Source: an uncultured Phaeodactylibacter sp. (GTDB lineage: Bacteria > Bacteroidota > Bacteroidia > Chitinophagales > Saprospiraceae). From it: a stretch of 7,604 nucleotides of DNA. How positions within the stretch are numbered: position 1 is the first letter of the stretch; every line of letters starts with the position of its first letter. The DNA lies in contig CAJXXJ010000165.1 in the NCBI GenBank assembly GCA_913062745.1, forward strand, positions 1 to 7,604, read 5' to 3'. Below, piece by piece: positions 1 to 6,066 of this stretch. The notes beneath the pieces were generated by a model that ran no database searches, was not told where the DNA came from, and saw only the letters and a program-made list of their open reading frames with translations. A program made the position numbers and the translations under genes.

Positions 1-467
1 GCCGTCTGTGGCGTGATGAGGAAGCTCATCTTCAGGCCGGCTTCCTCGATTTGCGGTTTGTAAAAATGCTCATACTCATAGACGGGCAAATCCGGCAGAA
101 TCAGCCCGTCCACTCCTGCAGCCGCACAGTCTTCAAAGAAACGCTGCTCGCCGTACTGCATTACCGGGTTGAAGTAGCCCATCAGCACCAGCGGAATATC
201 GGTGTGCCTGCGGGCTTCCCGCAGCTGTTCGAATAGCTTTGGGATCGTCATGCCGTTGCGTATAGCCACCTGCCCGCTCTCCTGAATGGTAGGGCCATCA
301 GCCAGCGGGTCAGAATAAGGCATGCCCACTTCGATCAGGTCTGCCCCGGCCTCATCCAGTGCACGGATTACCGGCACGGTATCTTCCAGGCCCGGGTAGC
401 CGGCCGTGAAGTAGATATTGAGTATGTCTTTATCTTTTTGGCTGAAAAGCCGGTCCAAACGGTTCAT
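1..467 (-). CDS. trpA: Tryptophan synthase alpha subunit, partial (C-terminus outside window)
   Basis: TrpA cleaves indole-3-glycerol phosphate to indole and glyceraldehyde-3-phosphate, and passes indole through a tunnel to TrpB in the cytoplasmic alpha2-beta2 complex. Reading leftwards from ATG at 467 gives 155 open codons to the window edge. The protein begins MNRLDRLFSQ and then reads YFTAGYPG (19-26). The segment LIEVGMPYSDPLADGPTIQ (44-62) holds the two catalytic acids, E46 and D57 (equivalent to Salmonella E49 and D60). MGYFNP (96-101) and PDLP (125-128) are also family motifs. TrpA is usually about 255-270 residues, so roughly 100 residues, including the phosphate-binding glycine loops, lie beyond the edge. 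The start is 8 bases after the trpB stop, so the two are surely cotranscribed and probably translationally coupled. Identity is certain; intactness of the missing part cannot be judged. Confidence 0.97.
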   Translation of the reverse strand, partial: MNRLDRLFSQKDKDILNIYFTAGYPGLEDTVPVIRALDEAGADLIEVGMPYSDPLADGPTIQESGQVAIRNGMTIPKLFEQLREARRHTDIPLVLMGYFNPVMQYGEQRFFEDCAAAGVDGLILPDLPVYEYEHFYKPQIEEAGLKMSFLITPQT

Positions 468-475
468 GCCTCCTC
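468..475 (-). promoter_or_regulatory. Shine-Dalgarno-like GAGGAGG abutting the trpA start
   Basis: On the minus strand the 8 bases between the trpB TAA and the trpA ATG are GAGGAGGC, a near-perfect anti-16S match. It ends only one base before the ATG, whereas effective sites usually sit 5-9 bases away. It may serve reinitiation by ribosomes finishing trpB, or be fortuitous in a phylum that relies little on this signal. Confidence 0.5.
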
Positions 476-1660
476 TTATTTGTACTCGTCAAAGTGTTGG
501 ATAAACGTCTCAAGGTCTTTGTCGCCCCGCCCGGATAGGCACAGCACGATCACATCCTCGCGGCGGTAGTCCATCTTGTCCAGCGCAGCCAGGGCGTGCG
601 CTGTTTCCAGAGCCGGGATAATTCCCTCCTTACGGGAAAGGAAGAATACGGCTTTCATGGCTTCGTCATCCGTAATGCTGATCGCTTCCGCCCGGCCGCT
701 TGCAATCAGGTGGGCGTGCATGGGGCCGATGCCCGGGTAGTCCAGCCCGGCAGACAGGGAATACGGCTCAACGATCTGCCCGTCCTTCGTCTGCATCAGC
801 AAAGTACGGCTGCCGTGGATGATACCGCGTGTGCCCAGTACGCTCGTAGCAGCAGACTCGCCCGACTGTACGCCTTTGCCGGCTGCTTCCACCGCGATGA
901 GGCGGACGCTGTCTTCGTTGAGGTAATGATAGTAAGCACCTGCCGCGTTGCTGCCCCCGCCCACACAGGCGATGACGGCATCCGGGTTAGGCTTGCCGGT
1001 CTGCTCCTCCAGCTGCCATTTCGTCTCTTCGCTGATGACCGACTGAAAGCGGGCCACCATATCCGGATAAGGGTGCGGCCCCACCACAGAACCGATGATA
1101 TAGTGCGTATCCACCGGGTTGTTGATCCAGTCCCGGATGGCTTCGTTGGTCGCATCCTTCAGGGTTTTGCTGCCGCTCTCGGCAGGGCGCACCTCCGCGC
1201 CCAGCATACGCATACGAGAAACATTCGGCGCCTGCCGCTTGATGTCCACTGCGCCCATGTAGACGACGCAGGGCATGCCCATAAGCGCGCAGACGGTAGC
1301 GGTGGCCACCCCGTGCTGCCCCGCACCGGTTTCGGCAATGATGCGCTTTTTGCCCAGCCGTTTGGCGAGCAGGATTTGCCCGATTGTATTGTTGACTTTG
1401 TGAGCGCCGGTATGGTTGAGGTCTTCGCGCTTCAGGTAGATATTGGTGCCGTAGTGCTCCGAGAGGCGCTCCGCCAGATACAACGGCGTAGGCCGCCCTA
1501 CATAGTCATGCAGCAAGCGGTGGAACTCCTTTTGGAAGGCCTCCTCCTGAATAATCTCCACGTACTGCTGCCGCAGCTCCTCGATGTTTGGGTACAGCAT
1601 CTCGGGGATGTAAGCTCCTCCGAATTCACCGTAGTACCCGCGTTCGTCAATCGCGATCAT
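476..1660 (-). CDS. trpB: Tryptophan synthase beta subunit
   Basis: TrpB is the PLP enzyme that condenses indole from TrpA with L-serine to give L-tryptophan. The 394-residue product matches the usual length of about 390-400. The PLP lysine is K88 in the segment LNHTGAHKVNN (81-91). The catalytic glutamate is E110 in AETGAGQHG (109-117), and the phosphate-binding loop GGGSN is at 234-238. Near the C-terminus, SAGLDYPGIGP holds the conserved aspartate of the communication domain, followed by LETAHAL and LSGRGDKD, which line the cofactor pocket. No key residue is missing, and the form is the standard TrpB1 type that partners TrpA. The ATG at 1660 is 6 bases after the trpF stop and has no clear Shine-Dalgarno, which suggests coupled translation. 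The gene is the third in the trpS-F-B-A block. Confidence 0.98.
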   Translation of the reverse strand: MIAIDERGYYGEFGGAYIPEMLYPNIEELRQQYVEIIQEEAFQKEFHRLLHDYVGRPTPLYLAERLSEHYGTNIYLKREDLNHTGAHKVNNTIGQILLAKRLGKKRIIAETGAGQHGVATATVCALMGMPCVVYMGAVDIKRQAPNVSRMRMLGAEVRPAESGSKTLKDATNEAIRDWINNPVDTHYIIGSVVGPHPYPDMVARFQSVISEETKWQLEEQTGKPNPDAVIACVGGGSNAAGAYYHYLNEDSVRLIAVEAAGKGVQSGESAATSVLGTRGIIHGSRTLLMQTKDGQIVEPYSLSAGLDYPGIGPMHAHLIASGRAEAISITDDEAMKAVFFLSRKEGIIPALETAHALAALDKMDYRREDVIVLCLSGRGDKDLETFIQHFDEYK

Positions 1661-1666
1661 AAGCGT

Positions 1667-2317
1667 CTATTTTCTGATTGCATCCACAAATGCCTGCAGG
1701 GAGGCGATGTCTTTCTGGCCGGGCGCTGTCTCAAATTTACTATTCAGGTCGATGCCGTACAACTGTGGGTGCTGAAAAGAACGGACAGCCCCGGCATCTT
1801 CCGGGCCGATGCCCCCACTAAGCAGAAAAGGCGTCACCCCATCGTACTGCTGCAGCAGCTCCCAGTTGAATTGCTGCCCGGTACCGCCGTAGTTCTTGCC
1901 CAGCGTATCGAACAGGAAGTAAGCACAGTGAGCCGAATAGCGGTGCACCCGTTTGAAATCAAACCCCTCTCCTACCCGGAAGGCCTTGATCAGTTTGGCT
2001 TTCCGCATAGAAGTGGACTCCATCAGCGTACGCAGGAGCTGACAGTATTCCGGGCTTTCCTCTCCGTGCAGCTGCACCAGGTGCAGGCGATAGTCGTGTA
2101 CAGCATTGAGGACCTCCTCGATTTCCGCATTGACAAAAACGCCTACACGCTGCTTGCCGGCAAGGGCTTCTTCCTGCGCTTCCAGCCATTCCGCCAGCGA
2201 TTCTTCTACCGCCCGGGGGGATTTGGCATAAAAGATCATCCCAAACCAGTCAATAGGTAACTCAGAAAGCGCAAGCAAGTTGTCCCGCTCGCGCATACCG
2301 CACACTTTTATGATCAT
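1667..2317 (-). CDS. trpF: Phosphoribosylanthranilate isomerase
   Basis: TrpF performs the Amadori rearrangement of N-(5'-phosphoribosyl)anthranilate to CdRP, the third step of tryptophan synthesis. The 216-residue protein is a single beta/alpha barrel of normal size for a monofunctional TrpF. It starts MIIKVCGMRE, where C6 is the catalytic base. VQLHGEE (81-87) follows. D137 in LFDTLG (135-140) is the likely general acid, just ahead of GGTG (144-147). SGGI (167-170) and the segment GIDLNSKFETAPGQKD (188-203) form the C-terminal phosphate site. The start is supported because the first beta strand with the catalytic cysteine begins at residue 2. It lies 42 bases after trpS and 6 bases before trpB. 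It is not fused to TrpC, as it is in some enterobacteria, and no trpC is present next to it. Confidence 0.97.
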   Translation of the reverse strand: MIIKVCGMRERDNLLALSELPIDWFGMIFYAKSPRAVEESLAEWLEAQEEALAGKQRVGVFVNAEIEEVLNAVHDYRLHLVQLHGEESPEYCQLLRTLMESTSMRKAKLIKAFRVGEGFDFKRVHRYSAHCAYFLFDTLGKNYGGTGQQFNWELLQQYDGVTPFLLSGGIGPEDAGAVRSFQHPQLYGIDLNSKFETAPGQKDIASLQAFVDAIRK

Positions 2318-2336
2318 TTTTTGACGAAGTTTTGCA

Positions 2337-2359
2337 GCCCGGCAGCCGGGCCTCAGCCC
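2337..2359 (-). promoter_or_regulatory. Overlapping hairpins in the trpS-trpF gap
   Basis: Right after the trpS stop, the minus strand can form a small GGGC-TGAG-GCCC hairpin (2348-2359). It can also form a stronger one, GCCCGGC-T-GCCGGGC (2337-2351), a perfect 7-base inverted repeat around one central base. The two share bases 2348-2351 and so exclude each other. No U-tract follows directly (the next bases are TGCAAAACTT), so this is not a standard intrinsic terminator. It may be an RNA processing or stability element, or a control point between trpS and trpF; that role is inference. Confidence 0.45.
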
Positions 2360-3373
2360 CTAAAATTTGACATTGCTCAGCCCGCACAGCTCTTTCACCT
2401 CTTTTACCGTTTCCTGAGCCTGCTGCCGGATCGCGGCGGAAGAAGCTTTCACCTGATTTTTCACCTCTTTCTTATTGGCCTGCAGCGCTGCCTTTTTTTC
2501 GCGGAAGCCGTTGCTCAGGCCCACGAGAGTGTCCGCCACAGCATCTTTCAGCTCCACGTATTTGAGGTTGCCCGCTTCGTAAGCCTGCATCAGGGACTGA
2601 TGAGCCTCCTGATTGCCGCCCGCGCGCAGCAGCTCGAACAGGTTTTGTACTCCAGCGCTCATTTCGCCTTCCGGGGTGTCTCCGGTATCGGTCACCGCGG
2701 AGCGGATTTGCTTACGCAAACGGTTCTCCTCTTCAAACACATTAATATAGTGCTTGGCACCGGCACTTTTGCTCATCTTACGGGTAGGGTCTGCCGTGGA
2801 GCGCACTTTAGGCACTTCCGTAAAAAGCGGCTCCGGCAGCACGAAGTACTCTTTGCCCACCTGATTGTTGAAGCGCTGGGCGATATTGCGGGTCAGCTCC
2901 AGATGCTGCTCCTGGTCTTTGCCCACCGGTACATAATCCGCCCGGTAAATCAGGATATCAGCCGCCTGCAGCACCGGGTAGTCGAGCAGCCCGGCGGAGA
3001 TAAAGTCGTCCGAGCTTTGCTCTTTGGCCTGCTGGCTTTTGTCTTTGAATTGCGTCATGCGCGTAAGCTGCCCGAAGGAGGTAAAGCAGTTGAAAATCCA
3101 GCACAGCTCCGCATGCTCGGGCACCAGCGATTGTATGAAAAGGGATTCCGGCTTGACGCCCAGAGCGATAAGATTAAAGATGAGCTCCCAGGTATTTTCC
3201 CGCAGTTTCTTCGGGTTGTAAGGCATCGTCATCGCGTGGTAGTCTACCACCCCGTAGATGCAATCGTAAGTTTCCTGCAGCTTCACCCAGTTTTGTACCG
3301 CGCCGAAGTAGTTGCCATAGTGGATATGCCCGGTCGGCTGAATGGCCGAGAGCACCTGCTTTCTTTGCTCCAT
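2360..3373 (-). CDS. trpS: Tryptophanyl-tRNA synthetase
   Basis: TrpS is the class I aminoacyl-tRNA synthetase that activates tryptophan with ATP and loads it onto tRNA-Trp. The protein has 337 residues, close to the usual 325-340. The HIGH-type ATP-binding signature is PTGHIHYGN (13-21). The tryptophan pocket strand reads YPVLQAADIL (132-141), then GKDQEQHLELTR (151-162). The KMSKS loop is intact at RKMSKSAG (198-205). The C-terminal region from about 290 is lysine- and glutamine-rich and probably helical, as expected for the anticodon-binding part. The ATG at 3373 places the HIGH motif at the normal distance from the N-terminus. It is the first gene of a co-directional block leading into trpF, B and A, which links charging and synthesis of the same amino acid. 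A candidate promoter lies at 3443-3472. Confidence 0.97.
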   Translation of the reverse strand: MEQRKQVLSAIQPTGHIHYGNYFGAVQNWVKLQETYDCIYGVVDYHAMTMPYNPKKLRENTWELIFNLIALGVKPESLFIQSLVPEHAELCWIFNCFTSFGQLTRMTQFKDKSQQAKEQSSDDFISAGLLDYPVLQAADILIYRADYVPVGKDQEQHLELTRNIAQRFNNQVGKEYFVLPEPLFTEVPKVRSTADPTRKMSKSAGAKHYINVFEEENRLRKQIRSAVTDTGDTPEGEMSAGVQNLFELLRAGGNQEAHQSLMQAYEAGNLKYVELKDAVADTLVGLSNGFREKKAALQANKKEVKNQVKASSAAIRQQAQETVKEVKELCGLSNVKF

Positions 3374-3442
3374 AGTCTGTATTGCGTGTTGATCCTGATA
3401 AGGGCGCAGGGGCAGCTGACTGCCTGGCCTGCAATCAATGCG

Positions 3443-3472
3443 CGAATATAGGCAAAGCCACTACAATCCAAA
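3443..3472 (-). promoter_or_regulatory. Candidate Bacteroidota-type promoter for trpS (and possibly trpFBA)
   Basis: Reading the minus strand, TTTG (3472-3469) is followed by 18 bases and then TATATTCG (3450-3443), which fits TAnnTTTG at five of six defined positions. Transcription would begin near 3436, leaving a leader of about 60 bases before trpS. I see no leader peptide rich in tryptophan codons or other attenuator in that leader. Confidence 0.35.
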
Positions 3473-3493
3473 AATCCGCCGCAGTGGGCTGCC

Positions 3494-4636
3494 TTATTTT
3501 GAAATACGGGTGGCCAGCGCCGCCAGAAGGGAGAGCAGCGCTACAAAGCCGAGCCCGAAGGGCAGCCCAAAGTGCTCGCTGATCCAGCCGATGAGGGGCG
3601 GGGCGATGAGGAAGCCGATGGTGCCCGCGCTCGCAATAGCCGCAATACCGGTGCCGGAAGGGATCCCCTCTGTATTGGCGGCCGCACTGAATAACAGCGG
3701 CACCACGGAAGAGAAGCCCAGCCCTACCAGCGTAAAGCCCAAAATGCCTGCCACAGGCACTGGCACCAGAATAGCCAGCAGCAGGCCCGCTGCCCCCAGC
3801 AGGCTGCCCAGCAGTACCGGGCGCTGCTGCCCAAACTGCTGCCGGATGCCGTCGCCGGCAAAGCGCCCCAGCGCCATCGCACAGCTGAACCCGGCGTAGC
3901 CCATACTAGCCAGCAGCGGGCTCGCATCCGATACCTTGGTCAGGTATATCGCGCCCCAGTCAGCTACCGCCCCTTCCCCGATCATAATGCAGAAACCTAC
4001 GAAAGCCAGCCCCAGCAGCGCCCGCGGCGGCAGCGCAAAGGAAGAGCCACCGGAGGATTCCTTCGGGAACTGGCTGACCGTCGGCCGCAGGTATAGGTGC
4101 AGGGCCACCATCAGCAGGGCCACAGTCACCAGGTGCATGCGCAAGGGAACACCTGCAGAGGCGATGAGCCCGGAGCTGCCCGCCCCGACCATTGCGCCCA
4201 GGCTGAACATGCCATGGCAAATGGACATAATGGTGAGCTGACACTCCCGCTCAATAGCCGCAGCTGCCGCATTCATGGATATATTCATGAAACCGTTCGT
4301 CAGGCCAATAAGCATCAGGCCGGCAAACAGCCAGCCCGGGCCGGAAGCAAAAGCCGGCAAAGGAAAGAAACAGCAAAAAAGCAGGGTGGACAAAGTGACG
4401 GCCTGCCCGCTCGACAGCCGGTCGGTCAGCCAGCCGGCAAAGGGCATAATGCACAGCGCTCCGACCGGAAGGCCCAGCAGCGCCAGCCCAAGCTGCCCTT
4501 CGCTTAGCATCAGGGCAGCCTGCATTTCCGGCAAACGGCCCAGCCAGCTGCCAAACAGCAGGCTCAGGGTAAAAAAGGTAAGGCCGGCCGCAAGACTGGG
4601 CCGGTGCAGGGCAAAAGCACGAACAGTTCTGATCAT
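3494..4636 (-). CDS. MFS transporter, YbjJ-like, substrate unknown
   Basis: This is an inner-membrane major facilitator with about 12 hydrophobic segments in 380 residues. It resembles the YbjJ branch of the superfamily: GSWLGRLPEMQAAL after helix 1 (29-42), then LSEGQLGLALLGLPVGAL, a charged GRFAGDG loop near 257-263, and TIGFLIAPPLIGWISEHFGL near the C-terminus. Members of this branch are annotated as putative sugar or general efflux carriers, and the substrate here cannot be read from the sequence. I chose the ATG at 4636 (MIRTVRAFALHRP), which puts helix 1 about 13 residues in. An in-frame ATG at 4702 would add 22 residues with no transporter character. The gene diverges from the AraC-type regulator, which may control it. 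It lies 120 bases before trpS on the same strand, and a link to tryptophan or indole transport is possible but unsupported. Confidence 0.88.
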   Translation of the reverse strand: MIRTVRAFALHRPSLAAGLTFFTLSLLFGSWLGRLPEMQAALMLSEGQLGLALLGLPVGALCIMPFAGWLTDRLSSGQAVTLSTLLFCCFFPLPAFASGPGWLFAGLMLIGLTNGFMNISMNAAAAAIERECQLTIMSICHGMFSLGAMVGAGSSGLIASAGVPLRMHLVTVALLMVALHLYLRPTVSQFPKESSGGSSFALPPRALLGLAFVGFCIMIGEGAVADWGAIYLTKVSDASPLLASMGYAGFSCAMALGRFAGDGIRQQFGQQRPVLLGSLLGAAGLLLAILVPVPVAGILGFTLVGLGFSSVVPLLFSAAANTEGIPSGTGIAAIASAGTIGFLIAPPLIGWISEHFGLPFGLGFVALLSLLAALATRISK

Positions 4637-4770
4637 ATGCAAAGATGAATACTTTTCAGGATAATGAAACCGGCTGACCGGTACAACAACCCGGAAAACC
4701 AAAATGATGGCACCCTCCTGCCGGACGATGCCACCATCAAATTAGTTAGTGTATGAAACTTATGAAGGTG

Positions 4771-4778
4771 CAAAGGTA
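4771..4778 (-). promoter_or_regulatory. -7 promoter box TACCTTTG for the MFS gene
   Basis: The minus strand reads TACCTTTGCACC, an exact match to the Bacteroidota -7 consensus TAnnTTTG. No TTTG or TTG lies at the expected -33 distance (around 4797-4800 the strand reads GGAA), so an activator may be needed. That would suit the divergently encoded AraC-type protein. A second, imperfect box, CATCTTTG, lies at 4640-4647 directly against the chosen start codon. Confidence 0.5.
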
Positions 4779-4782
4779 AGGG

Positions 4783-4973
4783 GGCCGGAATCCCGGTTCC
4801 TCTCCCGGATTTGCCATTACTTGTACTATATTGATACCGTGGCCGGGAATGAACTTTTGGCCGCCTGCCGGTGTATTGCAGACGTTGTTTAGATTCTAAT
4901 ACCAAATGAAAAGCTGCGGGCCTGTCTCGTAGCCCTAACCACCACCGTCGTTATTGCCTGTCCGGCCGGGAAT
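4783..4973 (+). repeat. Three copies of GGCCGG(G)AAT, possible operator sites
   Basis: GGCCGGGAAT occurs exactly at 4841-4850 and 4964-4973, and a form lacking one G (GGCCGGAAT) occurs at 4783-4791. All are in the same orientation. One copy is just upstream of the -7 box of the transporter and another lies inside the candidate promoter spacer of the regulator. AraC-family proteins commonly bind directly repeated asymmetric sites, so these are candidate operators. In GC-rich DNA such motifs can also recur by chance. Confidence 0.35.
4831..4859 (+). promoter_or_regulatory. Candidate promoter for the AraC-type regulator
   Basis: TTG (4831-4833), an 18-base spacer and AACTTTTG (4852-4859) match the Bacteroidota -33/-7 pattern, with one mismatch in the -7 box (first T). 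The spacer contains one GGCCGGGAAT copy, which could allow autoregulation. Confidence 0.25.
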
Positions 4974-5071
4974 CACCGGCTCCGCGGGCTTCGGCAACCA
5001 AATTAACAGCCGCCCCTTCCGGGGTTGAGCTGCAGACGGACTCGCCAGCCATAACCGTTATACGCAACATC

Positions 5072-5941
5072 ATGAAAAAAGCTGCGGCACTCGAAAAAAT
5101 TGAGCCGGTTTTCGGTAATTCTTTTACCCTGCGGCAGTACGGGGAAGACCACGACTGCAACCGGCCCCACTGGCACTTTCACCCCGAATACGAAATCGTC
5201 TACATTTCCAATGGCCGGGGCAAGCGCCACATTGGTGACCATATCTCCTACTTTGAAGAAGGCGACCTGATCTTTCTGGGCCCCAATTTGCCCCACTTCG
5301 GCTTTACAGAAGAGGTCTTCGAAGAACATGTTGAAATCGTGGTACAAATGAAGGAGGACTTTCTGGGGCAGGATTTCCTCAACAAACCGGAAATGGCAGC
5401 TATCCGGCAGCTGTTTCAGCGCAGCCGGCAGGGGCTGTCCTTCAGCGGCAAGCTCAAGCAGGAGGTCGGCCAGCGGCTGCAGCGGATGGAGCATATGAAC
5501 AACTTCGACCGGCTGATGGCGCTGCTGTCTATCCTGCAGGACATGGCGCAGTCCAAAGAGTACGAAACCCTGAACGCCAGCGGCTTCGCCCTTGAGGTCA
5601 ATGCGCAGGACCAGGACCGTATCGAGGCCATCTACGGCTATGTGCAGGATAACTTCCAGGAGGAAGTCAGCCTGGACAAAGCCGCGCAGCTGATCAGCAT
5701 GACGGTGCCGGCCTTCTGCCGCTACTTTAAGAAGCTTACGCGCAAGACGTTCAGCCAGTTCGTGAATGAATTCCGCATTGCGCACGCCTGTCGCCTGCTG
5801 GGCGATGAGTCGCAGACCATTGCCTCCGTCAGCTTCGAGAGCGGGTTCAATAATTTGTCCCACTTCAACCGGCAGTTCAAACAGATTACCGGGCTCAGCC
5901 CGCGTGACTACCGAAAAAGTTTAAAGAAACTCGTTTCGTAA
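5072..5941 (+). CDS. AraC-family transcriptional regulator with N-terminal cupin domain
   Basis: This is a 289-residue cytoplasmic DNA-binding regulator. An N-terminal cupin-like sensor domain (about 15-95) includes HWHFHPEYEIVYI (33-45) and FEEGDLIFLGPNLPH (61-75), the usual beta-barrel signature of ligand-binding AraC proteins. A helical linker follows. The C-terminal domain (about 180-285) has two helix-turn-helix units: the first around LDKAAQLISMTVPAFCRYFKK (201-221), the second around IASVSFESGFNNLSHFNRQFK (250-270). It ends with the family hallmark GLSPRDYRK (274-282). The ATG at 5072 is the first that includes the full cupin and has no clear Shine-Dalgarno. The gene diverges from the MFS transporter, its most likely target. 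Related regulators often respond to sugars, but the effector here is unknown. No convincing terminator follows. Confidence 0.93.
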   Translation: MKKAAALEKIEPVFGNSFTLRQYGEDHDCNRPHWHFHPEYEIVYISNGRGKRHIGDHISYFEEGDLIFLGPNLPHFGFTEEVFEEHVEIVVQMKEDFLGQDFLNKPEMAAIRQLFQRSRQGLSFSGKLKQEVGQRLQRMEHMNNFDRLMALLSILQDMAQSKEYETLNASGFALEVNAQDQDRIEAIYGYVQDNFQEEVSLDKAAQLISMTVPAFCRYFKKLTRKTFSQFVNEFRIAHACRLLGDESQTIASVSFESGFNNLSHFNRQFKQITGLSPRDYRKSLKKLVS

Positions 5942-5956
5942 AATGCGGGCAAAAAG

Positions 5957-6001
5957 TTTCATCTTTACAGCCGAGGGCCTACTTTTGTGCCTTTATGTTT
6001 G
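5957..6001 (+). promoter_or_regulatory. Promoter region with two tandem TAnnTTTG boxes for the lipoprotein gene
   Basis: TACTTTTG (5980-5987) is an exact -7 match with TTTC (5957-5960) 19 bases upstream, close to the -33 TTTG. A second exact match, TATGTTTG (5994-6001), lies 14 bases further on but lacks a -33 element. The first is the better promoter; its transcript would start near 5994, inside the second box. Confidence 0.55.
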
Positions 6002-6023
6002 CTTAACAATATTATCTGAGCCC

Positions 6024-6041
6024 GCCGGGATTAAGCCCGGC
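6024..6041 (+). promoter_or_regulatory. Hairpin in the 5' leader of the lipoprotein gene
   Basis: GCCGGG (6024-6029), loop ATTAAG and CCCGGC (6036-6041) form a perfect 6-base GC stem ending 25 bases before the ATG. The bases after it are CATATCGCTG, so it is not a terminator. It may stabilise the mRNA or affect translation; that is inference. Confidence 0.4.
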
Positions 6042-6066
6042 ATATCGCTGTAAACGGAAATATCCC

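Larger units (their letters stand above)
4637..5071. other. Divergent intergenic region between transporter and regulator
   Basis: This is 435 bases with no credible gene on either strand; the open frames here are short and have no recognisable protein features. It contains a perfect -7 box towards the transporter, a weaker promoter towards the regulator, three GGCCGG(G)AAT repeats, and small inverted repeats at 4705-4739 (TGATGG ... CCATCA), 4787-4800 (GGAA-6-TTCC), 4965-4980 (GCCGG-6-CCGGC) and 5013-5024 (CCCC-4-GGGG). If the promoter at 4831-4859 is right, the regulator has a GC-rich leader of about 200 bases. I recognise no riboswitch in it. Confidence 0.7.

Noticed and set aside
596..2260. 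A 554-codon open frame on the plus strand across trpB and trpF
   Set aside because: It is antisense to two certain genes, with its codons in exact register opposite those of trpB. In that register only TTA, CTA or TCA sense codons create stops, and these are rare in this GC-rich sequence. The translation has no recognisable domain.
2321..3451. A 376-codon plus-strand frame opposite trpS
   Set aside because: It has the same antisense register effect as the frame opposite trpB. trpS has intact signature motifs and the antisense product has none.
3475..3493. A terminator after the MFS gene (GCAG-CCCA-CTGC followed by GGCGGATTTTT on the minus strand)
   Set aside because: The stem is only 4 base pairs and is separated from the short T-run by several bases, too weak to call.
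4637..4702. A 22-residue N-terminal extension of the MFS transporter from ATG 4702
   Set aside because: The extra residues (MVFRVVVPVSRFHYPEKYSS and two more) have no family character, and the ATG at 4636 places the first helix at the usual distance. It is kept only as an alternative.
4705..4739. TGATGG ... CCATCA as an operator palindrome
   Set aside because: The arms are short and 23 bases apart, and the pairing is interrupted further in. It is noted only as part of the intergenic region.
5003..5863. A 286-codon minus-strand frame opposite the AraC-type gene
   Set aside because: It is a complementary-register shadow of a clear AraC-family gene and runs into the regulatory region without a protein signature.
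5926..5937. A GAAAC-TC-GTTTC inverted repeat at the end of the AraC-type gene as a terminator
   Set aside because: The 2-base loop and AT-rich 5-base stem are implausible, it lies within the coding sequence, and no T-run follows.
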